From positions 1 through 64,000 of the forward strand of contig CAWGQN010000005.1 of NCBI GenBank assembly GCA_963824885.1: a DNA stretch of 64,000 nucleotides. Direction: 5' to 3'. Of the stretch, positions 12,355-20,908 are shown piece by piece (the stretch's first letter is position 1; the number at the start of each line of letters is the position of its first letter). The notes below the pieces were generated by a model. The model did not search any database and was not told the DNA's origin. It was given only the letters and a program-made list of their open reading frames with translations. A program made the translations under genes and the position numbers. The stretch is from CAWGQN01 sp963824885. GTDB lineage: Bacteria; Actinomycetota; Actinomycetes; Actinomycetales; Microbacteriaceae.

Positions 12355-13134
12355 CTACCCGAACCGACCAGAAACGTAGTCTTCTGTCGCTTGGACGCTT
12401 GGCCTCGAAAAGATTGTCGTCGTGTCGTCGAACTCGATGAGGTGACCGGGTTTGCCCGTGCCGTCGATCGTGAAAAAAGCCGTCTTATCCGATACGCGGC
12501 TCGCTTGCTGCATATTGTGGGTTACGACGACGATCGTGTATTCATTTTTGAGTTCTTCAATGAGATCTTCGATTGCGAGTGTCGAAACGGGGTCGAGGGC
12601 CGAACACGGTTCGTCCATTAAGAGAACGTCGGGTGACACCGCGATCGCACGCGCAATACACAAGCGCTGTTGTTGGCCGCCAGAAAGACTCGCGCCGGGA
12701 GCACTCAAGCGATCCTTCACTTCTTTCCAGAGGTTTGCCCCTTTGAGAGATTTTTCGACGAGCGCATCGGCATCCGCTCGGGCAATTTTGCGATTATTGA
12801 GCGTGATGCCGGCAAGAACGTTCTCGCGAATTGACTGAGTCGGAAACGGGTTGGGTCGTTGAAAGACCATTCCTACGTGGCGACGAACGAGAACGGGATC
12901 GACTCCTGGACCGTAGAGATTATTTCCGTCGATGAGCACGTCGCCCGTCACGTACGCTCCGGGAATAACCTCGTGCATGCGATTGAGCGTGCGGAGAAAC
13001 GTCGATTTTCCGCACCCGGATGGACCGATGAACGCCGTGACAGTCCGGGGTTCGATCGTCAGAGTCACGCCTTCGACGGCGAGGAATTTTCTGTAGTAGG
13101 CGTTGAGATTGATGACTTGAATTCGCTTTGACAC
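12355..13134 (-). CDS. pstB: Phosphate ABC transporter ATP-binding protein PstB
   Basis: ATPase of the high-affinity phosphate importer, 259 residues, the usual length. It has Walker A GPSGCGKST (about residues 33-41), the Q-loop region VGMVFQRPNPFP, signature LSGGQQQR and Walker B VLLMDEPCSALDP. The GTG start 13134 follows AAGGTAG on the minus strand. It is the last gene of pstS-pstC-pstA-pstB, 17 bp after pstA. It energises uptake through PstA/PstC at the inner face of the membrane. Confidence 0.97.
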   Translation of the reverse strand: MSKRIQVINLNAYYRKFLAVEGVTLTIEPRTVTAFIGPSGCGKSTFLRTLNRMHEVIPGAYVTGDVLIDGNNLYGPGVDPVLVRRHVGMVFQRPNPFPTQSIRENVLAGITLNNRKIARADADALVEKSLKGANLWKEVKDRLSAPGASLSGGQQQRLCIARAIAVSPDVLLMDEPCSALDPVSTLAIEDLIEELKNEYTIVVVTHNMQQASRVSDKTAFFTIDGTGKPGHLIEFDDTTTIFSRPSVQATEDYVSGRFG

Positions 13135-13151
13135 TCGATCTACCTTAAAAG

Positions 13152-14234
13152 TTAGCGACTGAGTTTAGGAGAGAAAATGCGGGAAACGACGCGGGCAACG
13201 ATGTTGAGCAGTGCGACAATGAGAATGAGAATGAGGGCGCCGGTCCACGCTCGATCAATGAAGTCGGCCGCGTTCGAACCCTGTTGCGAGTACTGCAGGT
13301 ACACAAACACGGGCAGAGTCGCCATGCGGTCGTCGAAGATATTGTAATTCATGCTCGTCGAATAGCCAGCGGTCAGCAGGAGAGGCGCCGTTTCACCGAT
13401 GACCCGGGCAATCGCGAGGGTCACGCCCGTCGTAATACCGGGAAGCGCTGTAGGCAACACAATCTTTACGATTGTGAGCCACTTGGGCACCCCGAGAGCG
13501 AAGGACGCTTCCCGGAGCTCGTTTGGCGTGAGCTTGACTATTTCTTCGCTTGATCGCACGACGATGGGAATCATGAGAACCGACAAGGCCGCCGCGCCAA
13601 TGAATCCCGAGCGCACGCCGGGTCCGAAAAAAACGGCGAAGAGGGCGTACGCGAAGAGTCCAGCGACAATCGACGGGATTCCGACCATGACGTCGACCAT
13701 GACGGTGATGAAGCGAGCTACGTGGCCGCGGCCGTATTCAACCAGGTAGATTGCCGTGAGAAGGCCAACGGGAACCGAAATGAGGGTTGCCATCGCGGTG
13801 ATCTCGAGGGTACCGATGATCGCGTGAAGCGCTCCGCCACCCGAGTCAACGACGTTGCGCATAGACGACGACAGAAATTGTAGGTCGAGCCGCGACGCAC
13901 CCTGCGTAATCACGGTGTATCCGAGCGAAATCAAGGGAATCAACGCGAGCACGAACGCCGTGACGACGAGCGACGTGATGAGGCGGTCGAGGGCATTTCG
14001 GCGGCCTTCGACCAAACGAGATACCACGTAGACGACACCATCAAACAACAGGGTTCCGCACACCGCTGTTCCAACGAGACTGAAGGTGCTTGTGACTCCA
14101 GCCAACTGGAGCACGCCAAAAAAACTTGCACTGGCAATCCAGCTTGCACCGAGGATGTACCACACGCCACCGCGAGGAAGTCGGCCCGTGGTGAGTAAAT
14201 TGTTGGGCGGCGCGGTTGCGAGAGCGTTCGCCAC
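13152..14234 (-). CDS. pstA: Phosphate ABC transporter permease PstA
   Basis: Integral membrane permease of 360 residues with several hydrophobic segments. It contains the EAA-type loop of this family (LTPNELREASFALGVPKWLTIVKIVLP) and the motif ARVIGETAPLLLTAG typical of PstA. Compared with enteric PstA it has a longer N-terminal part with extra hydrophobic segments, as in other Actinobacteria. GTG start 14234 is preceded by GGGAG and lies 2 bp after the pstC stop, so translation is probably coupled. Confidence 0.95.
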   Translation of the reverse strand: MANALATAPPNNLLTTGRLPRGGVWYILGASWIASASFFGVLQLAGVTSTFSLVGTAVCGTLLFDGVVYVVSRLVEGRRNALDRLITSLVVTAFVLALIPLISLGYTVITQGASRLDLQFLSSSMRNVVDSGGGALHAIIGTLEITAMATLISVPVGLLTAIYLVEYGRGHVARFITVMVDVMVGIPSIVAGLFAYALFAVFFGPGVRSGFIGAAALSVLMIPIVVRSSEEIVKLTPNELREASFALGVPKWLTIVKIVLPTALPGITTGVTLAIARVIGETAPLLLTAGYSTSMNYNIFDDRMATLPVFVYLQYSQQGSNAADFIDRAWTGALILILIVALLNIVARVVSRIFSPKLSR

Positions 14235-14236
14235 GG

Positions 14237-15178
14237 CTAGTCGCTCCCGGAGTAGGCGGCGCGCCGATTGATGACAATTCGAGCGGTTGTGTTGACCACG
14301 AGCGTGATCACGAAGAGAACGAGGCCCGTCGCGATGAGCGCGTTGATGCCAATTCCATGCGCTTCAGGAAACTGCAGCGCAATGTTTGCGGCAATTGTGT
14401 TGGGATTTGTCGACGTAAGAAGCAAGAAGCTGTAGACCATTGCGGGCGACAGGACCATTGCAATTGCAAGCGTCTCGCCGAGTGCGCGTCCGAGCCCGAG
14501 CATCGCCGACGAAATGATTCCCGTGCGAGCGAACGGCAAGACCGCCGTGCGCACCATTTCCCATCGTGTGGCCCCGAGTGCGAGCGCTGCTTCTTCGTGC
14601 AGCCGCGGAGTTTGAAGAAACACCTCGCGACACACGGCGGTCATGATGGGCAGGATCATGACCGCTAACACGATTGCCGCCGTGAGGATCGTGCGACCCG
14701 TGCCGGACGCTTGCCCTCCGAAGAGGGGGAACCGGCTCATGTGCGTGTTGAGCCACACATAAACGGGTTGCGACGCGGGCGCCAGTACGGTCGCTCCCCA
14801 CAACCCAAACACGACAGAGGGAATTGCAGCCAACAGATCGATAACGTAACCGAGTGCGCGGGCAACTTTGCGCGGTGCATAGTGCGAGATGAAAACGGCA
14901 ATGCCAATCGCGACGGGGGTCGCGATGACGAGAGCGAGAAGCGCGGCCCACACGGTCCCAAACGCGAGGGGCCCGACATAGTCCCAAAAGTTGGCGGCGC
15001 TGTTGGGGAGGCTTCCGGCGGGCGCGACGAACGCCGGCACGCTTTGCACAATAAGAAAGAGCGTCACGGCCGCGAGGACCGCGAGAATCACCAATCCCGA
15101 AACGAAAGTGCTATTTCGAAACAACCTGTCTCCCCAGCGCAGCGCGCCGTGCAAGCGGTTTTCGACTCCGGTTGACAT
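14237..15178 (-). CDS. pstC: Phosphate ABC transporter permease PstC
   Basis: Second membrane subunit of the phosphate importer, 313 residues with about six membrane segments. The inner-loop motif LHEEAALALGATRWEMVRTAVLP and the following GRALGETLAIAMVLSPA are diagnostic of PstC. The ATG at 15178 has GGGAGAA seven bases upstream. It sits between pstS (65 bp upstream) and pstA. Confidence 0.95.
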   Translation of the reverse strand: MSTGVENRLHGALRWGDRLFRNSTFVSGLVILAVLAAVTLFLIVQSVPAFVAPAGSLPNSAANFWDYVGPLAFGTVWAALLALVIATPVAIGIAVFISHYAPRKVARALGYVIDLLAAIPSVVFGLWGATVLAPASQPVYVWLNTHMSRFPLFGGQASGTGRTILTAAIVLAVMILPIMTAVCREVFLQTPRLHEEAALALGATRWEMVRTAVLPFARTGIISSAMLGLGRALGETLAIAMVLSPAMVYSFLLLTSTNPNTIAANIALQFPEAHGIGINALIATGLVLFVITLVVNTTARIVINRRAAYSGSD

Positions 15179-15243
15179 TGATATTCTCCCAGGCGGGTTG
15201 ACGGGGGCGGAGAACCGCTATCCAAATGGAGACGCGCGTAGCG

Positions 15244-16335
15244 CTACGAAACCGTTGAGACCGCGGCGATGGCTTTGCGCGATAGTTCGGGCGACAACGG
15301 CGCCGAACCGGCTCGCGCTTCGGCGGTTTTTTGCGCTTTCTCGCCAATCACCGAGCTTGCATACGCTTTCACAAGCGCACCCTTTGATGGATCGGCGTAG
15401 TTCTGGCACACGATGAGGTAGCTGACGAGAACGAGAGGCCACGCGTTGGCGGCCGTGTCGGCGCGGTTGATGGTGACCGCCAAATCATTCGCAGCTCGAC
15501 CGGTCGCAATCGGCGAACGGGAGACGACGTCTGCTGCCCCCGCTGCGCTAATCGTGTTGAACGTGTCGCCGACCTTCAGTTGGGCTTTCGCGAGCGAGCC
15601 AACGCCCGATTCGTCAGCGTACGCGATCGTATTGACGCCGTTTTTAACCGAGTCCACGACGCCCGCGGTTCCTTTGGCTCCGTCGCCAACGGGGTAGGGG
15701 TACGTTTGGCTCACTGCCGCGTCCCACTGTTCGGGAGCATTGACTTTCAGATACTCCGAAAAATTCTGCGTTGTCCCCGAATCGTCTGAGCGGCGAACAA
15801 CCGTAATGTTTCCGTCAGGAAACGATGTTCCCGGGTTGAGTTGTGCGATTGCCGGATCGCTCCACTTGGTGATAGCGCCTTTGAAGATTCGGGCGAGAAC
15901 CGGCGCGTCGAGTTTAAGGTCTCCCACACCGGCGACGTTGTAGACAATAGCGATTGGCGACACGTAAACGGGAAGATCAATCGCCTTGCTGTTCGGCGCG
16001 CAGCCGGCGAAGGTACCGCCCAGTTCGCTTTCTTTGAGAGGCGCGTCAGATCCAGCAAAATTTGCTGCGCCCGCAATAAAATTGGTGCGACCCGCGCCCG
16101 AGCCTTGCGGGTCGTAATTCACCGTGACTCGCGGATTTTCGGTTTGGAACAGAGCCGCCCACGCGGTTTGGGCCGCCCCTTGAGCGGACGAACCGATGCC
16201 GTTAATCGTGCCACTGAGCGTCGACGTCGCCTGGCCAGACGTCGCTTGGCCGTTTTCGTTCGCAGCGCACGACGACAGCGTCATCGCTCCGATAACAAAT
16301 ATCGCAATCGGAAAACCACAGTATTTGAGGTTCAC
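15244..16335 (-). CDS. pstS: Phosphate-binding lipoprotein PstS
   Basis: Periplasmic-type phosphate-binding protein anchored as a lipoprotein. I place the start at GTG 16335, giving 363 residues, because AAGGA lies 6 nt upstream and a lipoprotein signal follows at once (a hydrophobic run ending in LSSCAAN). The mature protein shows the family motifs GIGSSAQGAAQ, GSGAGRTNFIAGAANFAGSDAPL, ITKWSDPAIAQLNPG and VVRRSDDSGTTQNFSEYL, which line the phosphate site. It leads the pst operon and carries a candidate PHO box upstream. Confidence 0.96.
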   Translation of the reverse strand: MNLKYCGFPIAIFVIGAMTLSSCAANENGQATSGQATSTLSGTINGIGSSAQGAAQTAWAALFQTENPRVTVNYDPQGSGAGRTNFIAGAANFAGSDAPLKESELGGTFAGCAPNSKAIDLPVYVSPIAIVYNVAGVGDLKLDAPVLARIFKGAITKWSDPAIAQLNPGTSFPDGNITVVRRSDDSGTTQNFSEYLKVNAPEQWDAAVSQTYPYPVGDGAKGTAGVVDSVKNGVNTIAYADESGVGSLAKAQLKVGDTFNTISAAGAADVVSRSPIATGRAANDLAVTINRADTAANAWPLVLVSYLIVCQNYADPSKGALVKAYASSVIGEKAQKTAEARAGSAPLSPELSRKAIAAVSTVS

Positions 16336-16428
16336 GGGAGTTCCTTTCGGGTGTGATCGCAAGAAATGCCGTTCGAGCGTGTACGGGTGCGACGCTAAGC
16401 GACCCGGGTTAAGAGTGTCCCCACTGTT

Positions 16429-16446
16429 GGTAAACGTCCGATTAAC
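16429..16446 (-). promoter_or_regulatory. Candidate PHO box upstream of pstS
   Basis: On the minus strand GTTAATC-GGAC-GTTTACC forms two 7-mers spaced by four bases, an 11-bp period. This resembles the GTTCACC direct repeats bound by PhoP-type regulators in Actinobacteria (5 and 6 of 7 matches). A TAGCGT -10-like box lies downstream at 16392-16397. This would place pstS under a phosphate-starvation regulator such as RegX3, encoded in this window. Confidence 0.5.
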
Positions 16447-16454
16447 GCCGGTCG

Positions 16455-17423
16455 TCAATCTGTCGGCCATCTCATTATCGTCGACGGCGGGGAATCGGAA
16501 TTATACGTCTCGATGCCAAGGATTCCGGCGCTTGGGTCGCAATGCGGGAGGTGAAATACCGAAAATCCGGCTGTGTGCAAGGTGGCGGATACGTCGATGC
16601 GGGAATGCGCGCGTGTCCCGGTGGCTCGGGCTATTTCACGCACAATTTCCGGGATCACGGGCTGGTGGCTGCATATGACGGTCGTTTTTCGCTCCCGAAT
16701 GCATTCGCCGACGAGATCGCGAACCCGCGCGGTGTCGCGACCGAGGGTGTCTTGGCTAATCGCATCCATCACGTCAATAGTGTGGCCCACGAGAGTCGAC
16801 AGCGGCGCAATCGTCGCGCGGCACCGTTCCGCGGTGCTGCTGAAGAGACGCCGTGGGCCCCACGCCGCAATTGTCTCGCACGCAATCGAAGCGTCGCGCT
16901 CGCCTGCCTCCACGAGCGGTCGCGCCGAGTCCGATTCTTTCCACGATTCGGCGCGGACTGCTTCTCCGTGCCGTAACACGATCAAGGCGAAGGAACTCGC
17001 GACTCCCCGTTCGGCCACCGCGGCAAAAGAATCAAGAACGGCGACGTCGCGTGGATAGCTCAGGGCATTGCGAGCGCGGGTTATCGAGAGCCACTCGAAA
17101 GCGGCAACCTCTTTGTTGGGGACGAAAGTTGAGCGGGCAATCTGTTTTTCGCCCACGTGAGCCGCCCAATAGTGCACAATTTTTTCACGACCAGAAGCGA
17201 GAGAGTAGTTTGTCGTGGCCAGTGGCTGTCCGAGGGCCACCGCTAGTCCGGTTTCTTCGGCCACTTCGCGAACCGCCGCAACGGGCAGCGATTCGCCGGG
17301 ATCGACTTTTCCTTTTGGCAGGGACACGTCGTTGCGATGCTCGCGATGGATAACGAGAACCCGCACGGTGTCGTCGACAATGCGCCAACACACGGCGCCC
17401 GCCGCGAGAACCGGCGACGTCAT
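16455..17423 (-). CDS. Nudix hydrolase fused to histidine phosphatase (MutT1-type)
   Basis: 322-residue two-domain protein. The N-terminal Nudix domain carries the box GKVDPGESLPVAAVREVAEETG (about residues 38-59), which hydrolyses a nucleoside diphosphate-linked substrate. The C-terminal domain begins near residue 145 with the phosphohistidine motif LRHGEA. This architecture matches mycobacterial MutT1, which degrades 8-oxo-GTP and diadenosine polyphosphates. The gene overlaps ppk1 by 4 bp (ATGA), so the two are co-translated; that link hints at a role in nucleotide or polyphosphate turnover. Confidence 0.88.
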   Translation of the reverse strand: MTSPVLAAGAVCWRIVDDTVRVLVIHREHRNDVSLPKGKVDPGESLPVAAVREVAEETGLAVALGQPLATTNYSLASGREKIVHYWAAHVGEKQIARSTFVPNKEVAAFEWLSITRARNALSYPRDVAVLDSFAAVAERGVASSFALIVLRHGEAVRAESWKESDSARPLVEAGERDASIACETIAAWGPRRLFSSTAERCRATIAPLSTLVGHTIDVMDAISQDTLGRDTARVRDLVGECIRERKTTVICSHQPVIPEIVREIARATGTRAHSRIDVSATLHTAGFSVFHLPHCDPSAGILGIETYNSDSPPSTIMRWPTD

Positions 17424-19597
17424 CCGTGTGTCCCGGCGCGACGGTGGTGAGATATGTCGAGAAACGTGAGGTCTTGATAGTCGTCGAGCGGTTTCCCCGA
17501 CTTATCGGTGCTGTGGCGGATCCAGGCGCCATCGGATTCGAGCCACCACGATGCCGTGCGGTCATTCATGGCGCGGTCGAAGAGCGACGCTACTTCTGAA
17601 AGGTGCCCCTCATCAGTGAGACGAACGAGTGTTTCGACCCGACGGTCGAGATTACGATGCATGAGGTCGGCGCTCCCAATAAACACGAGCGGGTCACCCT
17701 TATTGACAAAAGAGAAAATTCGAGAGTGCTCAAGGTAGCGCCCGAGAATCGATCGAACTCGAATCGTTTCGCTCATTCCCGGTTGGCCGGCCTTGAGGCC
17801 GCAAATCCCGCGAACGACAATGTCGATGGGAACTCCCGCTTGGCTCGCTCGATACAGGGCGTCGATCATCTCTTCGTCGACAATTGAATTGAGTTTGATA
17901 CGAATCCCGCTTGGTTGCCCCAGACGCGCGTTCTTTGCTTCGGTTGCGATGCTCTTGAGAAGGCCGTGGCGCAAGTGCAGCGGGGCGACGAGCAAACGTT
18001 TGAACTTTTTCTCGATTGCGTATCCCGACAGCTCGTTGAAGAGACGCGTGAGGTCTTTTCCAACCTGGTCATTCGCGGTCAAGAGTCCAAGATCGTCATA
18101 AAATCGAGAGGTCTTGGGATTGTAGTTTCCCGTACCAATGTGGCTGTAATGGCGAAGCACGCCTTTTTCTTGCCGGATGACGAGCGCGAGTTTGCAGTGT
18201 GTTTTCAAGCCGACGAGACCGTAGACGACGTGAACCCCCGCCTTTTCGAGCTTGCGTGCCCAGCTGATGTTGGCGTGCTCATCGAACCGAGCTTTGATCT
18301 CGACGAGTGCGAGAACCTGTTTCCCCGATTCGGCGGCCGCGATGAGCGCCTCGACGATGGGACTCTCGCCCGACGTGCGATAGAGCGTGAGTTTGATCGC
18401 GAGTACGGTTGGGTCAGCGGCAGCTTGCTCAAGAAACGCTTGCACGCTCGTCGTGAACGACTCGTACGGGTGGTGCACAAGAACGTCGCCCCGGGCAATT
18501 GACGCGAACACCGAGGCTGTCGCGTGCGGCTCCGCCGGCATAAGCGAGACGCTCGTCGTCGGTACGTGTCGCGGGAACAACAGATCCGGCCGATCGAGCT
18601 TCGCGAGGTCAAAAAGTCCTCCCAAGTCAAGCGGTGCGGGCAATCGATACACTTCTTGCTCGGTGATATCGAGTTCGCGAACGAGCAAACTGCGCGTCAC
18701 GGGGTCCATGTCGTCGGTTATTTCGAGGCGAATCGGCGGGCCAAATCGGCGTCTGAGGAGTTCTTTTTCGAGCGCGTTGATGAGGTTTTCGGATTCGTCT
18801 TCGTCGACCTCGACGTCTTCGTTTCGGGTCACTCGAAAGACGTGGTGTTGAACGATGTCCATTCCGGGAAATAGGTTGCCGAGATGGTGAGCGATGAGGT
18901 CTTCTAAAGCGATAAAACGCACGGCGTCGTCGGTTTCTCGCCGATCAACGCGAATAAATCGGGGCAACATCGAAGGAACCTTGAGTCGTGCGAGCTCGTC
19001 ACGGCCCGTTCGCGAATTGCGTATTCGCACCGACAGATTCAACGACAGGCCCGAAATGTAGGGAAACGGGTGCGCCGGATCAACCGCGAGTGGCATGAGC
19101 ACGGGGAAAATCTGTGTGGTAAAAAACTGCCCCAGTTGTTCGCGATCATCGTGACCGAGTTCGTGCCACGCCACAATTCGAATTCCGGCATCGAGGAGCG
19201 CGGTTCCTACGAGTGTTTCGTAGGCCGATGCGTGTCGTTTTTGCAGCTCGTGGGCCGTGACCGAAATTTCGGCCAGCACCTCTTCTGGGCTTCTTCCGAC
19301 ATTTGTCGGAACCGCGAGTCGTGTGATGATTCTTCGCTTGAGCCCGGCTACGCGCACCATGAAAAATTCGTCGAGGTTGGTCGCGAAGATTGCCAAGAAA
19401 TTGGCCCGCTCGAGCACGGGTGTCGTCGGGTCTTCCGCGAGTTCAAGTACGCGCTGATTGAATGCGAGCCAGCTCAATTCGCGATCAAGATAGCGATCAT
19501 CGGGCAGCGGAGGATCAGCGATTCGCAACCGAGTCTTCGAACCGTCGGCCACGTCGTCGACCGCTCCGGAGCCGACGAGCGCGTTCTCGCGATTCAT
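17420..19597 (-). CDS. ppk1: Polyphosphate kinase PPK1
   Basis: Makes inorganic polyphosphate reversibly from ATP. At 725 residues it has normal length and the four PPK1 domains: N-terminal helical (LAFNQRVLELAEDP), head, and two phospholipase-D-like catalytic domains. The autophosphorylated His lies in VGLKTHCKLALV, and SHIGTGNYNPKTSRFYDDLGL is the conserved segment just after it. The ATG start 19597 follows GACAAT by 6 nt, a possible leaderless promoter. It pairs with the MutT1-like gene and stands next to the phosphate uptake and regulatory genes. Confidence 0.97.
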   Translation of the reverse strand: MNRENALVGSGAVDDVADGSKTRLRIADPPLPDDRYLDRELSWLAFNQRVLELAEDPTTPVLERANFLAIFATNLDEFFMVRVAGLKRRIITRLAVPTNVGRSPEEVLAEISVTAHELQKRHASAYETLVGTALLDAGIRIVAWHELGHDDREQLGQFFTTQIFPVLMPLAVDPAHPFPYISGLSLNLSVRIRNSRTGRDELARLKVPSMLPRFIRVDRRETDDAVRFIALEDLIAHHLGNLFPGMDIVQHHVFRVTRNEDVEVDEDESENLINALEKELLRRRFGPPIRLEITDDMDPVTRSLLVRELDITEQEVYRLPAPLDLGGLFDLAKLDRPDLLFPRHVPTTSVSLMPAEPHATASVFASIARGDVLVHHPYESFTTSVQAFLEQAAADPTVLAIKLTLYRTSGESPIVEALIAAAESGKQVLALVEIKARFDEHANISWARKLEKAGVHVVYGLVGLKTHCKLALVIRQEKGVLRHYSHIGTGNYNPKTSRFYDDLGLLTANDQVGKDLTRLFNELSGYAIEKKFKRLLVAPLHLRHGLLKSIATEAKNARLGQPSGIRIKLNSIVDEEMIDALYRASQAGVPIDIVVRGICGLKAGQPGMSETIRVRSILGRYLEHSRIFSFVNKGDPLVFIGSADLMHRNLDRRVETLVRLTDEGHLSEVASLFDRAMNDRTASWWLESDGAWIRHSTDKSGKPLDDYQDLTFLDISHHRRAGTHG

Positions 19598-19683
19598 TCC
19601 CCTATTGTCTCACCACAAAATGAGAGCGGGCTGCGGTGGTTGTTGCGGATCAGACTCGGGAATGATCGTGCCGTCGTGGGAAC

Positions 19684-20355
19684 CTAGGGAGACAATTCCG
19701 CCGCCGTGTCGCCGACGGAAAAACGGTAACCCACGTTGCGAACCGTTTCAATGAGCGACTCCAAATCGCCGAGCTTGGCACGCAGTCGTCTCACGTGCAC
19801 GTCTACCGTCCGGGATCCACCGAAATAGTCGTGGCCCCACACCTCGCCAAGGAGCTGTTCACGCGAAAACACTCGGGCCGGATGGGCCACCAAGAATCGC
19901 AAGAGCTCAAATTCTTTGAACGTGAGATTGAGGGGTCGGCCCCGCGCCGTCGCCGAGTAGTTAGCCTCGTCGACGGCGAGACCCGACGCTTCGATTCGGG
20001 CGTGTCTGAGACTCGCTTTGCCGACGGCGAGACGAATGCGTGCATCCAATTCCGCGAGTCCCGCGGTGTCGAGAATGACGTCGTCGGGGCGCCAATCGGC
20101 ACCCACGGCTGTCAAACCGTCCTCCGTGAGAATGACAACAACCGGCAGCTCGGTGTCCGCCGCGCTCAGGATCTTGCACAGCGCCTTTGCCCTCTCGAGA
20201 TTGTGCCGGCCATCGACGAAGATGACATCGCAACGGGGGGCATCAATGAGGTGCGCGGGCGACGCGGGAAGACGGTGGGTCTCGTGCCTCAAGAGTCCGA
20301 CCGCGGGAAGTGCTCCGCCGTCTGCCGCACTCGTGAGTATCAACAGCCGAGCCAC
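19684..20355 (-). CDS. GlnR-like winged-helix response regulator
   Basis: 223-residue OmpR-type regulator. The N-terminal receiver is degenerate, as in GlnR: CDVIFVDGRHNLERA and ADWRPDDVILDTAGLAELDARIRLA resemble GlnR more than classical receivers. The C-terminal winged helix is well conserved (FKEFELLRFLVAHPARVFSREQLLGEVWGHDYFGGSRTVDVHVRRLRAKLG). No kinase lies beside it. GTG 20355 has GGAGGG just upstream. GlnR proteins control nitrogen and sometimes phosphate genes; here the target is inferred only from position, 87 bp downstream of the ppk1 start and on the same strand. Confidence 0.75.
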   Translation of the reverse strand: MARLLILTSAADGGALPAVGLLRHETHRLPASPAHLIDAPRCDVIFVDGRHNLERAKALCKILSAADTELPVVVILTEDGLTAVGADWRPDDVILDTAGLAELDARIRLAVGKASLRHARIEASGLAVDEANYSATARGRPLNLTFKEFELLRFLVAHPARVFSREQLLGEVWGHDYFGGSRTVDVHVRRLRAKLGDLESLIETVRNVGYRFSVGDTAAELSP

Positions 20356-20427
20356 GGACCCTCCACAACGTGTGTTTGAGCAATTCTACGTGCCAACCCT
20401 TGATCGCTCATCCGGCACAATGGATGC

Positions 20428-20745
20428 ATGGTCGCCGAGCACGTCCCGCGTGAGCGAGCGTTGCGGCGCGTCGATTGGGCGAGTGTCGTGCCCATTTGGG
20501 TCGGCGCCTTCATTGGTGCGGTGCTGATTGCACTCTATTCGGAACCGGGAGAGCGCATTAAATGGATTGCGCTCACGATGGCCGCGTGCACGGTCACGGC
20601 ATTGAGCGTGCAATTGGGAATGCGACGCAAAGACGGACTCATTGACCGATTGGGAGCGAGTGTTACCGGGGCAATCATTGTCCTCGCGGGGGCAACGGCG
20701 ATCTTCTTGCTGTGCATCCTCGGGTGCGCACGGGAGCCGCGTTAG
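20428..20745 (+). CDS. Small membrane protein, three predicted helices
   Basis: 105 residues with hydrophobic segments around 18-38, 45-65 and 78-100, a basic cytoplasmic loop (GMRRKDGLIDRLG) and no motif I can assign. The ATG follows CACAAT by 6 nt. It is divergent from the GlnR-like gene and precedes another tiny membrane ORF and ygfZ. Likely a conserved actinobacterial membrane protein of unknown role. Confidence 0.65.
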   Translation: MVAEHVPRERALRRVDWASVVPIWVGAFIGAVLIALYSEPGERIKWIALTMAACTVTALSVQLGMRRKDGLIDRLGASVTGAIIVLAGATAIFLLCILGCAREPR

Positions 20746-20754
20746 AATGAGCGC

Positions 20755-20865
20755 GTGCTCCTCCCTCTCGAACTCTTCTTTATCGGCTTGCTCGCGCTGG
20801 CGAGCCTCGCGATTGGCTGGGTAGCAGTCGTCGTTCTTTACAACCTTTATCGGGGCCAGCGGTAG
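20755..20865 (+). CDS. 36-residue single-pass membrane peptide
   Basis: A GTG-initiated ORF reading MLLPLELFFIGLLALASLAI... then Gly-Trp-Val-Ala-Val and a basic end (YNLYRGQR), with one strongly hydrophobic helix. The GTG lies 6 nt after TAGAAT (20743-20748), the same arrangement as at many genes in this window, which supports a real leaderless start. It ends 43 bp before ygfZ. Function unknown. I weigh it on topology and promoter only, because it is short. Confidence 0.5.
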   Translation: MLLPLELFFIGLLALASLAIGWVAVVVLYNLYRGQR

Positions 20866-20908
20866 GTGTTGTTCGCTTGCGGAGCACGGTCATTGGGGCG
20901 GTTCTGCC

